The notes beneath the pieces were generated by a model. That model was not told the origin of the DNA and made no database searches. It saw nothing but the letters and a program-made list of their open reading frames with translations. From positions 1 to 7,049 of the forward strand of contig JAGYOT010000096.1 in the NCBI GenBank assembly GCA_018399455.1: a DNA stretch of 7,049 nt. Reading direction: 5' to 3'. The position numbers were made by a program, and so were the translations under genes. Shown here piece after piece: positions 1 through 6,635 of this stretch (the stretch's first letter is position 1; every line of letters begins with the position of its first letter). This DNA is from Desulfobacterales bacterium (GTDB taxonomy: Bacteria; Desulfobacterota; Desulfobacteria; Desulfobacterales; Desulfosalsimonadaceae).

Positions 1-53
1 GATCCGCCTGCAGTGGATGTAAATCTTCCTCGTGTTCAAACTGCGGCGTATGA
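1..53 (+). CDS. C-terminal end of an unidentified Cys-rich protein (partial)
   Basis: Reading from base 3, the frame is open from the window edge to a TGA at 51-53 and encodes SACSGCKSSSCSNCGV. The four cysteines are spaced CxxCxxxxCxxC, as in a metal-binding or cysteine-rich tail. The stop overlaps the ATG of hemC by four bases (ATGA at 50-53), the usual geometry of translationally coupled genes. The short fragment, its cysteine spacing and the overlap together make a real gene end likely. Small zinc-ribbon proteins (FmdB type) and FeoB-associated Cys-rich proteins can end in similar Ser/Cys-rich tails, but 16 residues are too few to choose. No function is assigned. Confidence 0.55.
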   Translation, partial: SACSGCKSSSCSNCGV

Positions 54-988
54 ATGCCCGTCCTGTTCGCATCGGCACACGAGGCAGCCAGCTGGCCCTT
101 TGGCAGGCCAACTGGGTAAAGCAGGCTCTCCAAAGCCACCATCCGGAGCTGGCATTTGAGCTATGCGTAATCAAAACCAGCGGGGACAAAATCCTGGATG
201 TGCCGCTTGCCAAGGTCGGCGGCAAGGGTCTTTTTGTCAAAGAGATCGAGCAGGCTTTGATGGACGGCGGGATCGACCTGGCCGTACACAGCATGAAGGA
301 CATGCCGGGCGATATTCCGGAGTCTCTGGAGATCGGGGCGGTGCCGGAACGGGAAGTTCCCTATGATGTACTGATTTCAAAGGGGGACAAGCCCTTTACC
401 GAACTGCCCAAGGGCGCCCGCATCGGAACCAGTAGCCTGCGCCGGGCTTCCCAGGTGCTTTACCGCCGTCCGGATATAAAGATATTGCCCTTGCGGGGCA
501 ATCTGGATACGCGGCTCAAAAAACTGGAAACAGAAAAGCTGGACGCGATCATTCTGGCCGGAGCCGGAGTGAAACGGCTGAATTTGGGGCACGTAATTTC
601 TGAAACCATTGATCCCGGACTTATTCTGCCGGCTGTCGGACAAGGAGCGCTATGCATTGAAACCCGAAAGGCGGACCCGCGCATTCATGATCTCATTTCC
701 CCTCTCGATCATGGCTCCTCCCGCCTCATCGTTTCCAGCGAGCGTGCTTTCCTGAAACAATTGCAAGGGGGGTGCCAGGTGCCGATAGCCGCTTATGCAA
801 GAATTGACACCGATATCCTGACCCTTGAAGGCATGGTGGCGGAAACCGACGGATCGGTCATGTATTATCAGACAGAATCAGGCCCCCTCAGCCAGGCCGG
901 GGACATCGGCCGTGGGCTGGCCCGGACACTGATCGATATGGGGGCGGATCAAATTTTAGCACGGCTCAGTGAAGAGGCACATCCGTAA
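50..988 (+). CDS. hemC: Porphobilinogen deaminase (hydroxymethylbilane synthase)
   Basis: This cytoplasmic enzyme joins four porphobilinogen molecules into the linear tetrapyrrole hydroxymethylbilane. The product is 312 residues from the ATG at 50, a normal family length. RIGTRGSQLALWQA (7-20) is the N-terminal signature. HSMKDMP (80-86) holds the catalytic Asp84, SSLRRASQ (128-135) holds the substrate-binding Arg131 and Arg132, and LQGGCQVP carries Cys242, which anchors the dipyrromethane cofactor. With the start at 50 these residues have the same numbers as in the E. coli enzyme. This favours 50 over an in-frame GTG at 32, which would add six residues. The ATG overlaps the upstream stop (ATGA) and no strong Shine-Dalgarno sequence precedes it, so translation is probably coupled. 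The TAA overlaps the next ATG by one base (TAATG). The adjacent gene product closes and methylates the bilane made here. Confidence 0.96.
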   Translation: MNARPVRIGTRGSQLALWQANWVKQALQSHHPELAFELCVIKTSGDKILDVPLAKVGGKGLFVKEIEQALMDGGIDLAVHSMKDMPGDIPESLEIGAVPEREVPYDVLISKGDKPFTELPKGARIGTSSLRRASQVLYRRPDIKILPLRGNLDTRLKKLETEKLDAIILAGAGVKRLNLGHVISETIDPGLILPAVGQGALCIETRKADPRIHDLISPLDHGSSRLIVSSERAFLKQLQGGCQVPIAAYARIDTDILTLEGMVAETDGSVMYYQTESGPLSQAGDIGRGLARTLIDMGADQILARLSEEAHP

Positions 989-2505
989 TGAAGCAACAGG
1001 TCTATCTGGTGGGAGCAGGCCCCGGAGATCCGGGACTGATTACAATAAACGGCATTGAAGCCATCCGCGCGGCAGACGTTATCGTCTACGACTACCTGGC
1101 CACACCCGAACTCTTAAACCATGCAAAACATGAAGCAGAACTAATTTACGCCGGCAAAAAAGGCGGCGACCACACCCTCTCGCAGGACGAAATCAATGAG
1201 TTGATTGTGGATAAAGCACGCGAAGGGAAAACGGTCACCCGGCTCAAAGGAGGCGATCCGTTTGTCTTCGGCCGTGGCGGCGAAGAAATCGAAAGGCTTA
1301 TCGATGCCGGCATCTCCTTTAACATTGTGCCCGGCGTCACCTCCGCCATTGCCGCCCCCGCCTATGCGGGCATCCCCCTGACCCACCGCCGGTTTGCTTC
1401 TTCGGCTACATTCGTGACCGGTCATGAAGATCCGTCCAAGCCAACATCCAGCATCAACTGGGAGGCTCTTGCCCATACCGGCGGCACCCTGGTCTTTTTG
1501 ATGGGAGTGAAAAACCTCCCCCATATCAGCGCCCGTTTGATGGAGGAAGGGATGGCTTCGGACACGCCGGCCGCCCTGGTCCGATGGGGCACAACGTCCG
1601 CACAGCAAACCGTCACCGGAACCCTGGCAACGATTGTCGAAAACGTTGAGGCCGCCGGTCTGAAGGCGCCCTGCATTATTGTCGTGGGTGGTGTGGTCTC
1701 CCTTCGGGACAAAATGAAATGGTTTGAAACACGCCCCCTGTTCGGAAGACGCATCATTGTCACCCGTGCCCGCAAACAGGCGAGCGACATGGTTGCCGCC
1801 CTTTCGGCGCTGGGCGCCCAGTGCCTGGAATATCCGGCCATTCAGATCAAGGCACCTGATGATTTCAAGCGCCTGGATCAGGCCATTTCACAACTGGCCG
1901 ATTATGACTGGCTGGTCTTTACCAGTGTAAACGGTGTGGATATGTTCTTTGACCGCCTTTTTGCCAATAACAAAGACAGTCGTGCACTGGGCCGCATTCA
2001 AACCGCCAGCATCGGGCCCGCCACCGCCAAGCGGCTGTTGCGCTACGGGGTGTCAAGCGATATTATCCCGGAGAGTTATCGCGCAGAATCGGTTATTGAG
2101 GCGTTTCGAAAAATCCATGTTGAAGGACGGCGGGTGCTTTTGCCCCGGGCGGCGGAAGCCCGCCCCGTGCTGCCGGTGGAGCTCAAGCGGATGGGGGCCG
2201 ATGTGGATGAAATCATTGCCTACCATACAGTTCCGGAAAATGACCATCAGGAGGCCTTGATCAAGGCGCTTGCCGAAAAAACAGTGGACATGATCACCTT
2301 CACGAGTTCCTCAACAGTCAGAAATTTTAAGGCTCTGATCCCGCGTGAGCAGTTCGCCAAACTGACCCGGGGCGTCACGGTTGCGGCCATCGGCCCGATA
2401 ACCGCGGATACGGCGAAAGAAAACGGCTTTACGGTCGATCTGGTGGCTGAGGAATACACCATTGCCGGCCTGTGTGAGACCATTGAGCGCTATTTCAGGG
2501 CCTGA
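988..2505 (+). CDS. cobA-hemD: Bifunctional uroporphyrinogen-III C-methyltransferase / uroporphyrinogen-III synthase
   Basis: This is a 505-residue fusion of two enzymes. The N-terminal part (about 3-245) is an SAM-dependent uroporphyrinogen-III methyltransferase (CobA/SUMT). It shows VGAGPGDPGLIT (8-19), LKGGDPFVFGRGGEE (86-100), PGVTSAIAAPAYAGIPLTHR (115-134) and an FVTGHE strand (142-147). A short linker near 241-252 leads into uroporphyrinogen-III synthase (HemD, about 253-505), with RRIIVTRA (254-261), FTSVNGV (311-317), IGPATA (342-347), FTSSSTVRNF (438-447) and IGPITADT (468-475). The HemD half closes hydroxymethylbilane with ring-D inversion. The CobA half methylates C2 and C7 to give precorrin-2. 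Both domains look intact, with no frameshift at the junction. An AGAGG at 973-977 inside hemC lies 10 bases before the ATG, and the start overlaps the hemC stop. The fusion is common in Desulfobacterota, Geobacter relatives and Firmicutes. Precorrin-2 feeds siroheme, cobalamin and, in sulfate reducers, haem. Confidence 0.96.
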   Translation: MKQQVYLVGAGPGDPGLITINGIEAIRAADVIVYDYLATPELLNHAKHEAELIYAGKKGGDHTLSQDEINELIVDKAREGKTVTRLKGGDPFVFGRGGEEIERLIDAGISFNIVPGVTSAIAAPAYAGIPLTHRRFASSATFVTGHEDPSKPTSSINWEALAHTGGTLVFLMGVKNLPHISARLMEEGMASDTPAALVRWGTTSAQQTVTGTLATIVENVEAAGLKAPCIIVVGGVVSLRDKMKWFETRPLFGRRIIVTRARKQASDMVAALSALGAQCLEYPAIQIKAPDDFKRLDQAISQLADYDWLVFTSVNGVDMFFDRLFANNKDSRALGRIQTASIGPATAKRLLRYGVSSDIIPESYRAESVIEAFRKIHVEGRRVLLPRAAEARPVLPVELKRMGADVDEIIAYHTVPENDHQEALIKALAEKTVDMITFTSSSTVRNFKALIPREQFAKLTRGVTVAAIGPITADTAKENGFTVDLVAEEYTIAGLCETIERYFRA

Positions 2506-2526
2506 GGCACTAGGTGGCTGAATTAT

Positions 2527-2531
2527 AGGGG
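2527..2531 (+). promoter_or_regulatory. Ribosome binding site fixing the glycosyltransferase start
   Basis: AGGGG lies 6 bases before the ATG at 2538. The in-frame GTG at 2535 would leave only 3 bases, so ATG 2538 is the better start. Confidence 0.7.
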
Positions 2532-2537
2532 TGTGTG

Positions 2538-3563
2538 ATGAATAACGACTGGCTTTCCAGCAATACCTTCCACCACACCCAGTTCAGGGACCTTAGTCGA
2601 TTATTGGCGGCAAAGGAGGAAAAGAAGGCAAGCATATCCCTGTGCCTGCCGACCTTAAACGAAGAAAAGACCATCGCCAAGGAAATCATTATCATGAAAT
2701 CCGAGTTAATGACACGGTTTCCGCTTATTGATGAAATCGTTGTCATTGATTCCGGCTCAACCGACCATACCAAAGAGATAGCCGAGAGCTATGGCGCAGC
2801 CGTCTACGATGCCCGGGAGATTCTGCCTCATCTGAAAAACTTCACAGGCAAAGGCGAAAACCTCTGGAAAGCCCTGTATATCACCCGGGGCGATATTATC
2901 GTCTATCTTGATGCTGATATTAAAAACATCCATCATCGCTTTGTGTATGCCCTGATCGGCCCGCTTTTGACCCGGGATACCATTAAATACGCCAAGGCGT
3001 TCTATGATCGCCCGCTTACACTGGATCAGCAAAAAATCCGGTACACCGGCGGAGGGCGCGTTACCGAGCTGGTGGTAAGGCCGCTGTTTTCCCTTTTTTT
3101 CCCGGAACTAACGCAGATCCTGCAGCCGCTTTCCGGCGAATATGCCGGATATCGCGAGCTATTTGAAAGCATTCCCTTTCCCATTGGCTACGGTGTGGAG
3201 ACCAGCATGATTCTGGATATTTATGTAGAATGGGGGCTGGAAGTGATTGCCCAGGTGGACCTTGACCAGCGGGTCCATCGCAACCAGGATACCAACGCCC
3301 TCGGAAAAATGGCCTTTGTCATTCTAAAGACCTTTTTCAGCCGGATTGAAAAACTGGACAAAATTGAGCTGAAAAACGCCCTTTACAAAGAAATGATCCA
3401 GTACAAACGGATCGCCGGCCGGTATCGGGCGGAAAACTATAAGATTGAAGGCCATGAGCGTCCGCCCATGATTACGCTTGCCGAATACCAAAAAAAATTC
3501 AATAGAAAACCCCGATCTGAATCTCTAACCGTCCCTCCGACCGGACAGACAGGAAGCCGATGA
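2538..3563 (+). CDS. GT81-type glycosyltransferase, probable glucosyl-3-phosphoglycerate synthase
   Basis: The 341-residue GT-A fold protein resembles the mycobacterial glucosyl-3-phosphoglycerate synthase GpgS. That family transfers glucose from a nucleotide sugar to 3-phosphoglycerate, the first step to the compatible solute glucosylglycerate. Family landmarks are in order: PTLNEEKT (38-45) starts the nucleotide-sugar fold, DSGSTD (71-76) follows, then GKGENLW (104-110) and the metal-binding DAD (125-127). The stretch TGGGRVTELVVRPL (170-183), QPLSGEYAGYREL (196-208) and GYGVE (217-221) is strongly typical of GpgS, as is the late RVHRN (245-249) with its metal-ligand His. There is no signal peptide or membrane segment, so it is cytoplasmic. 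The C-terminal tail past about residue 300 is polar and of unclear role. The gene follows cobA-hemD by 32 bases with no terminator and overlaps moaA by ATGA, so it looks like an operon member. No matching phosphatase (GpgP) is in the window. Donor and acceptor are inferred; a mannosyl or other phosphoglycerate-type transferase remains possible. Confidence 0.83.
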   Translation: MNNDWLSSNTFHHTQFRDLSRLLAAKEEKKASISLCLPTLNEEKTIAKEIIIMKSELMTRFPLIDEIVVIDSGSTDHTKEIAESYGAAVYDAREILPHLKNFTGKGENLWKALYITRGDIIVYLDADIKNIHHRFVYALIGPLLTRDTIKYAKAFYDRPLTLDQQKIRYTGGGRVTELVVRPLFSLFFPELTQILQPLSGEYAGYRELFESIPFPIGYGVETSMILDIYVEWGLEVIAQVDLDQRVHRNQDTNALGKMAFVILKTFFSRIEKLDKIELKNALYKEMIQYKRIAGRYRAENYKIEGHERPPMITLAEYQKKFNRKPRSESLTVPPTGQTGSR

Positions 3564-4555
3564 AAATAGCAGAAACTCACCTTGTTGATTCCTATAAACG
3601 CAATCTCAACTATCTGCGGATCTCAATTACCGACCGGTGCAATCTTCACTGCCTTTACTGCAATCCCAAGGGCAGCAAATGCAAACTCCGCCATTCGGAA
3701 ATCCTGCGATATGAAGAGATTCTTCGGATTGTGCGCATCGGTATTCGGTTGGGCATACGCAAGGTCCGTATCACCGGCGGCGAACCCCTGGTACGAAAAG
3801 ACTGCTGCGATTTTCTGCAAAACCTGACTCAGCTGAAGGGGCTATCCGATGTTTCCCTGACAACCAACGGGGTTCTGCTTTCTCACTACATTGAACAAAT
3901 TGCCGCAGCCGGCATCAACCGGTTGAACATCAGCCTGGACACTCTGGACCCCAAAAAATATAAAACCATCACCGGCGTGGATGCGTTTGACCGCGTCTGG
4001 CAGGGAATTGAAAGCGCGCATCAAAAGGGGTTTTCTCCCATCAAAATCAATGTGGTGGCCCTAAACGGCATAAATGATGAGGAACTGGCAGATTTGGCCG
4101 CCCTTTCTTTTAACTATCCGTTTCATATCCGGTTTATTGAATACATGCCGATCGGCGGGACACGCCTCTGCGACACCGAACCCCTGCTCTATAAGGATAT
4201 CCGCCGCCGGGTGGAAACCCTGGGGACTCTGATCCCGGTGGCGCGCCAGTTAAACGACGGGCCCGCGGATCGCTGGAAATTCTCCGGCGCAGCCGGGGAA
4301 ATCGGCTTTATCAGTGCTATCAGCAACCATTTCTGCGAAACGTGCAATCGCCTCCGGCTCACCGCAGACGGCCGTATACGCCCCTGCCTGCTGGCTGATA
4401 TCAGCGAAGACATCAAAACCCCGCTCCGGGCGGGCATGCTGGACACAGAGCTGGCAAAGATTTTTTTTACTGCCGTTAAGCGAAAACCGTTCAAGCATGC
4501 TGAGGCCATAGGCCCGGGGGACGTGTGCACCCGTATGAATTCAATAGGCGGGTAA
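3560..4555 (+). CDS. moaA: GTP 3',8-cyclase (molybdenum cofactor biosynthesis protein A)
   Basis: This radical SAM enzyme converts GTP to 3',8-cyclo-7,8-dihydro-GTP, the first step of molybdopterin synthesis, together with MoaC. The 331-residue length matches the family. The N-terminal cluster motif is CNLHCLYC (Cys27, Cys31, Cys34), followed by KVRITGGEPLVRKD (68-81) with the SAM-contacting GGEP. The second, GTP-binding 4Fe-4S cluster is bound by Cys259, Cys262 and Cys276 in FCETCNRLRLTADGRIRPC, which also holds the conserved Arg264 and Arg266. The protein ends in Gly-Gly, the tail needed by MoaA for catalysis, so it is complete and probably active. An AGGAA at 3551-3555 lies 4 bases before the ATG, which overlaps the preceding stop (ATGA at 3560-3563). 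No other moa/moe gene is in the window. Molybdenum or tungsten enzymes such as formate dehydrogenase would be the consumers in an anaerobe, which is inference. Confidence 0.96.
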   Translation: MKIAETHLVDSYKRNLNYLRISITDRCNLHCLYCNPKGSKCKLRHSEILRYEEILRIVRIGIRLGIRKVRITGGEPLVRKDCCDFLQNLTQLKGLSDVSLTTNGVLLSHYIEQIAAAGINRLNISLDTLDPKKYKTITGVDAFDRVWQGIESAHQKGFSPIKINVVALNGINDEELADLAALSFNYPFHIRFIEYMPIGGTRLCDTEPLLYKDIRRRVETLGTLIPVARQLNDGPADRWKFSGAAGEIGFISAISNHFCETCNRLRLTADGRIRPCLLADISEDIKTPLRAGMLDTELAKIFFTAVKRKPFKHAEAIGPGDVCTRMNSIGG

Positions 4556-4571
4556 CCTCAACTTCCTCCCT

Positions 4572-4599
4572 AAAACTGATTGACAGCTCAATCAGTTTT
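4572..4599. promoter_or_regulatory. Candidate operator for the TetR-family regulator
   Basis: The inverted repeat AAAACTGATTGA-CAGC-TCAATCAGTTTT is perfect over 12 bases per arm. It covers the predicted -35 box and most of the spacer upstream of the tetR-type gene. TetR-family repressors commonly bind such palindromes in their own promoters, so autoregulation of the efflux operon is a reasonable inference. The repeat could alternatively act only as a terminator hairpin. Confidence 0.5.
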
Positions 4600-4603
4600 T
4601 TTT
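4572..4603 (+). terminator. Putative intrinsic terminator of the hemC-moaA operon
   Basis: A perfect 12-bp stem (AAAACTGATTGA / TCAATCAGTTTT) with loop CAGC ends in eight T residues (4596-4603), four of which pair in the stem. It begins 17 bases after the moaA stop. The stem has only three G-C pairs, so it would be a weak terminator. The same sequence may instead, or also, be an operator. Confidence 0.5.
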
Positions 4604-4608
4604 ATGCT
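4580..4608 (+). promoter_or_regulatory. Predicted sigma-70 type promoter of the efflux operon
   Basis: TTGACA (4580-4585) is a full consensus -35 box. A 17-base spacer separates it from TATGCT (4603-4608), which matches four of six -10 positions, including the first, second and last bases. Transcription would start near 4615, giving a leader of about 30 bases that contains the Shine-Dalgarno sequence at 4632-4636. The -35 box lies inside the inverted repeat, so a bound repressor would block it. Confidence 0.6.
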
Positions 4609-4631
4609 CCTTTTCCTGCAGTCAATTGTTT

Positions 4632-4636
4632 AGGAG
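4632..4636 (+). promoter_or_regulatory. Ribosome binding site supporting a TTG start
   Basis: AGGAG lies 9 bases before TTG 4646. An in-frame TAG at 4631-4633 rules out any earlier start, and no in-frame ATG follows before the conserved DNA-binding domain. Confidence 0.7.
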
Positions 4637-4645
4637 TATAGCGGA

Positions 4646-5248
4646 TTGGATCGAAAGCAAGCCATTATTGAGAGCGCAACCCGGCTTTTTGCCGAAAAAG
4701 GCTTCTACAGCACCTCTACGATTGAAGTCGCCGAAACAGCCGGGGTCGCTCACGGGACCCTGTTTTATCATTACAAAAACAAGGAAGGCATTGTACTGGA
4801 GATTTTCCGGCACGCCAAAAAAGTCTATTTGCAGGAATTGGAGATTTCTGTTGCCAACCGGCCGACCGGAATGGAAAAAATTGAGTCCATGCTGCGATTC
4901 AACGCTGCTTTCAAACGAACGCATTCCAGGCAGCTCCTGATTTTCCTGCGAGATTTCCCTGAAAAACTGACCTCAGAGGAAAGCGAACTAAAAACCATGG
5001 TCAAGGAAACCAATGCACAGGTGCTGGCAATTATTTCGCGCTGCCTGACGGAAGGCATTGAGGACGGCAGCGTCGCCCCGGTGGATACAGACAAAACCGC
5101 CTACATTATAAATGGGCTCATTTTCGGGCTTTTGCACATGGATCTTCTGAGTCCGGTTCAGGTTCCGGAGCTGGAAGCCAATGTCATCGCATTCTGCCGC
5201 GCTGCTCTTTCGCCAGCCGTGCCTGAGCAATATGCAAGCAGCCAATAA
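4646..5248 (+). CDS. TetR/AcrR-family transcriptional regulator
   Basis: The 200-residue protein has the TetR architecture: an N-terminal DNA-binding domain and a helical, variable ligand-binding domain. The first part (about 3-50) reads as helix 1 (KQAIIESATRLFAEKGF), then STSTIEVAETAGVAHGTLFYHY with the helix-turn-helix (about 24-43), then KNKEGIV. The TLFYHYKNKE segment (38-47) is the family signature. The C-terminal half has no motif from which I can name an effector. The start is a TTG, which usually gives modest translation and suits a repressor. The gene sits directly upstream of a TolC-type protein, whose ATG is 10 bases past its stop, and behind a palindromic promoter. It probably represses itself and the efflux genes until a substrate binds. 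The inducer is unknown. Confidence 0.92.
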   Translation: MDRKQAIIESATRLFAEKGFYSTSTIEVAETAGVAHGTLFYHYKNKEGIVLEIFRHAKKVYLQELEISVANRPTGMEKIESMLRFNAAFKRTHSRQLLIFLRDFPEKLTSEESELKTMVKETNAQVLAIISRCLTEGIEDGSVAPVDTDKTAYIINGLIFGLLHMDLLSPVQVPELEANVIAFCRAALSPAVPEQYASSQ

Positions 5249-5253
5249 AGGGG
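5248..5253 (+). promoter_or_regulatory. Ribosome binding site fixing the tolC-like start
   Basis: AAGGGG lies 5 bases before ATG 5259. It rules against the in-frame ATG at 5181, which lies inside the tetR-like gene and would place 26 residues before the signal peptide. Confidence 0.75.
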
Positions 5254-5258
5254 AAAAA

Positions 5259-6635
5259 ATGTATCTGCATTCAATCAAAAAATGGTGCGGCACAGGGCTG
5301 TGCCTGCTGCTGCTTTTATCTGCGGCAAACGCTGCTGCGGCTTCTCTGGAAGAACCGGCGCATTGCCTTAGCCTGGAAAAGGCCTATGAAATCGCCCTTA
5401 CGAACAACGATCAGATTGCGATTTCAAGACAGCAACTGGAGCAGGACCGGCAGGATGTTGCCATTGCCACTTCAAATCTGTATCCGCAGCTTTCCGTGCA
5501 GGCCGGCTATACCCGGCAGAAGGTCGATGATATCTCCTCCAGCGCTGGCAATGGCGGCGATGCACTGGATATTTTCGATACCCCCCGCGACTACGGGACC
5601 CTGACCTTTAATCTGGATCAGCACATCTATCAGTTCGGAAAAGTCTGGTCAGGGCGGCAAATCGCCAAATACTATTTCAACAGTTCAAAATTCCGGCACA
5701 CCCGCCAGGTACAGGAGATTCTTTTTAATGTCAGCACCCGCTACTATGAGGTTCTGTTTGGGAGAAGAGCCATCGAAATCGCGGAAACCGCGCTGGAACG
5801 GGCCAGGCAGCAGATGGATCAGGCCAAAGCGAGATTCGAAGTCGGAGTCCTTACCAGAACGGATGTGCTGCGGGCCCGGGTCCAGGTAATGGAATCCCGG
5901 GAACAGCTGGAGCGCGCCAAAAATCAGCATGCGATCGCACTGGAGAACCTGGCCCTTGAAATGGGGATGGACACCGTATCCGGACCCGTAACCGAGCCTT
6001 CTGAAAAAACATTTACATCGGTAAAGGTCTCCGAGCTCTATCAGAAAGCTCTGGATCAAAGACCGGATTACCGCCAGGCCAAAGACCAGGTCCGTGTGGC
6101 GGAACAGCGGGTGGATTTTGAACAGGCGGACTATTTCCCGAACCTCAGCCTTGAAGGCGAATACATCAGAGCCGACGATTCAGCCGTCTTCTTCGGGGAA
6201 CGCGAGGACTGGCAGGCGACACTTAAACTCTCCTATCCCCTGTTCACCGGGTGGCGGACATCGGCAGAAGTGGATCAGGCCAAATCCGGTCTCCTGGAGG
6301 CAAAATCGATGCTGCGCCGACTGGAGAAAGCCATTCGCACCCAGGTAAAAAGCGTATACCTGGATATCCAGACCCAAAAAAGGGTCATTGCCCAACTGAA
6401 GGAGCAGGTGAAGGCGGCCAGGCGCAATTATAAACAGGTCAGCGCCCAGTTTGAGCAGGGCCTGGTAACGGCAGTGGACCAGATCGACGCTTTTACCGCC
6501 TTAAATGAAGCAGAAAACCGACTGGCCCAAGCCTACTATACCTATCAGCTGGACCAGATCCGGCTTGACCTGGCAACGGGAACTTTTCACCCTAATTTAG
6601 CGGCAAAGGAGTTTTCAGATGACAGAAATGAGTAA
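5259..6635 (+). CDS. TolC-family outer-membrane efflux protein
   Basis: The 458-residue protein is the outer-membrane duct of a tripartite exporter and would form a trimeric beta-barrel with a long periplasmic alpha-helical tunnel. Its N-terminus has Lys7/Lys8, a hydrophobic core (GLCLLLLLSAANA) and Ala-rich cleavage sites at about residues 25-28, so it is a type I signal peptide. No lipobox Cys follows, unlike OprM-type lipoproteins. Two outer-membrane efflux (OEP) repeats follow at about 37-235 and 257-440. Each ends with the family helix-turn, ARFEVGVLTRTDVLRA (191-206) and AQFEQGLVTAVDQIDA (396-411). YPQLSVQAGY (75-84) and FPNLSLEGEY (293-302) are the matching strand starts, and LKLSYPLFTGW (322-332) is typical of the second barrel segment. 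Long stretches rich in Gln, Glu, Arg and Ala are coiled coil. It lies between the regulator and the adaptor gene, so it serves that pump. The substrate cannot be read from the sequence. Confidence 0.93.
   Translation: MYLHSIKKWCGTGLCLLLLLSAANAAAASLEEPAHCLSLEKAYEIALTNNDQIAISRQQLEQDRQDVAIATSNLYPQLSVQAGYTRQKVDDISSSAGNGGDALDIFDTPRDYGTLTFNLDQHIYQFGKVWSGRQIAKYYFNSSKFRHTRQVQEILFNVSTRYYEVLFGRRAIEIAETALERARQQMDQAKARFEVGVLTRTDVLRARVQVMESREQLERAKNQHAIALENLALEMGMDTVSGPVTEPSEKTFTSVKVSELYQKALDQRPDYRQAKDQVRVAEQRVDFEQADYFPNLSLEGEYIRADDSAVFFGEREDWQATLKLSYPLFTGWRTSAEVDQAKSGLLEAKSMLRRLEKAIRTQVKSVYLDIQTQKRVIAQLKEQVKAARRNYKQVSAQFEQGLVTAVDQIDAFTALNEAENRLAQAYYTYQLDQIRLDLATGTFHPNLAAKEFSDDRNE
6605..6611 (+). promoter_or_regulatory. 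Ribosome binding site of the adaptor gene
   Basis: AAAGGAG lies 7 bases before ATG 6619, inside the end of the tolC-like gene. It supports the 17-base overlap of the two reading frames and the long N-terminus of the adaptor. Confidence 0.75.

Noticed and set aside
32..49. GTG start at 32 for hemC
   Set aside because: It adds six residues (MFKLRR) before a start that fits the ATGA overlap. The ATG at 50 also puts Asp84, Arg131, Arg132 and Cys242 at the E. coli numbers.
1141..1608. Minus-strand open frame of 155 codons inside cobA-hemD
   Set aside because: It lies wholly within the conserved CobA domain and has no recognisable motif. It is a shadow of a codon-biased gene.
2496..2506. Small palindrome TCAGGGCCTGA across the cobA-hemD stop codon
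   Set aside because: It has only 5-bp arms and no T tract, so it is not a credible terminator. The downstream gene is close and probably cotranscribed.
5181..5258. Upstream extension of the tolC-like gene from ATG 5181
   Set aside because: It would overlap the tetR-like gene by 68 bases and put 26 residues before a clear signal peptide. ATG 5259 has a strong ribosome binding site at 5248-5253.
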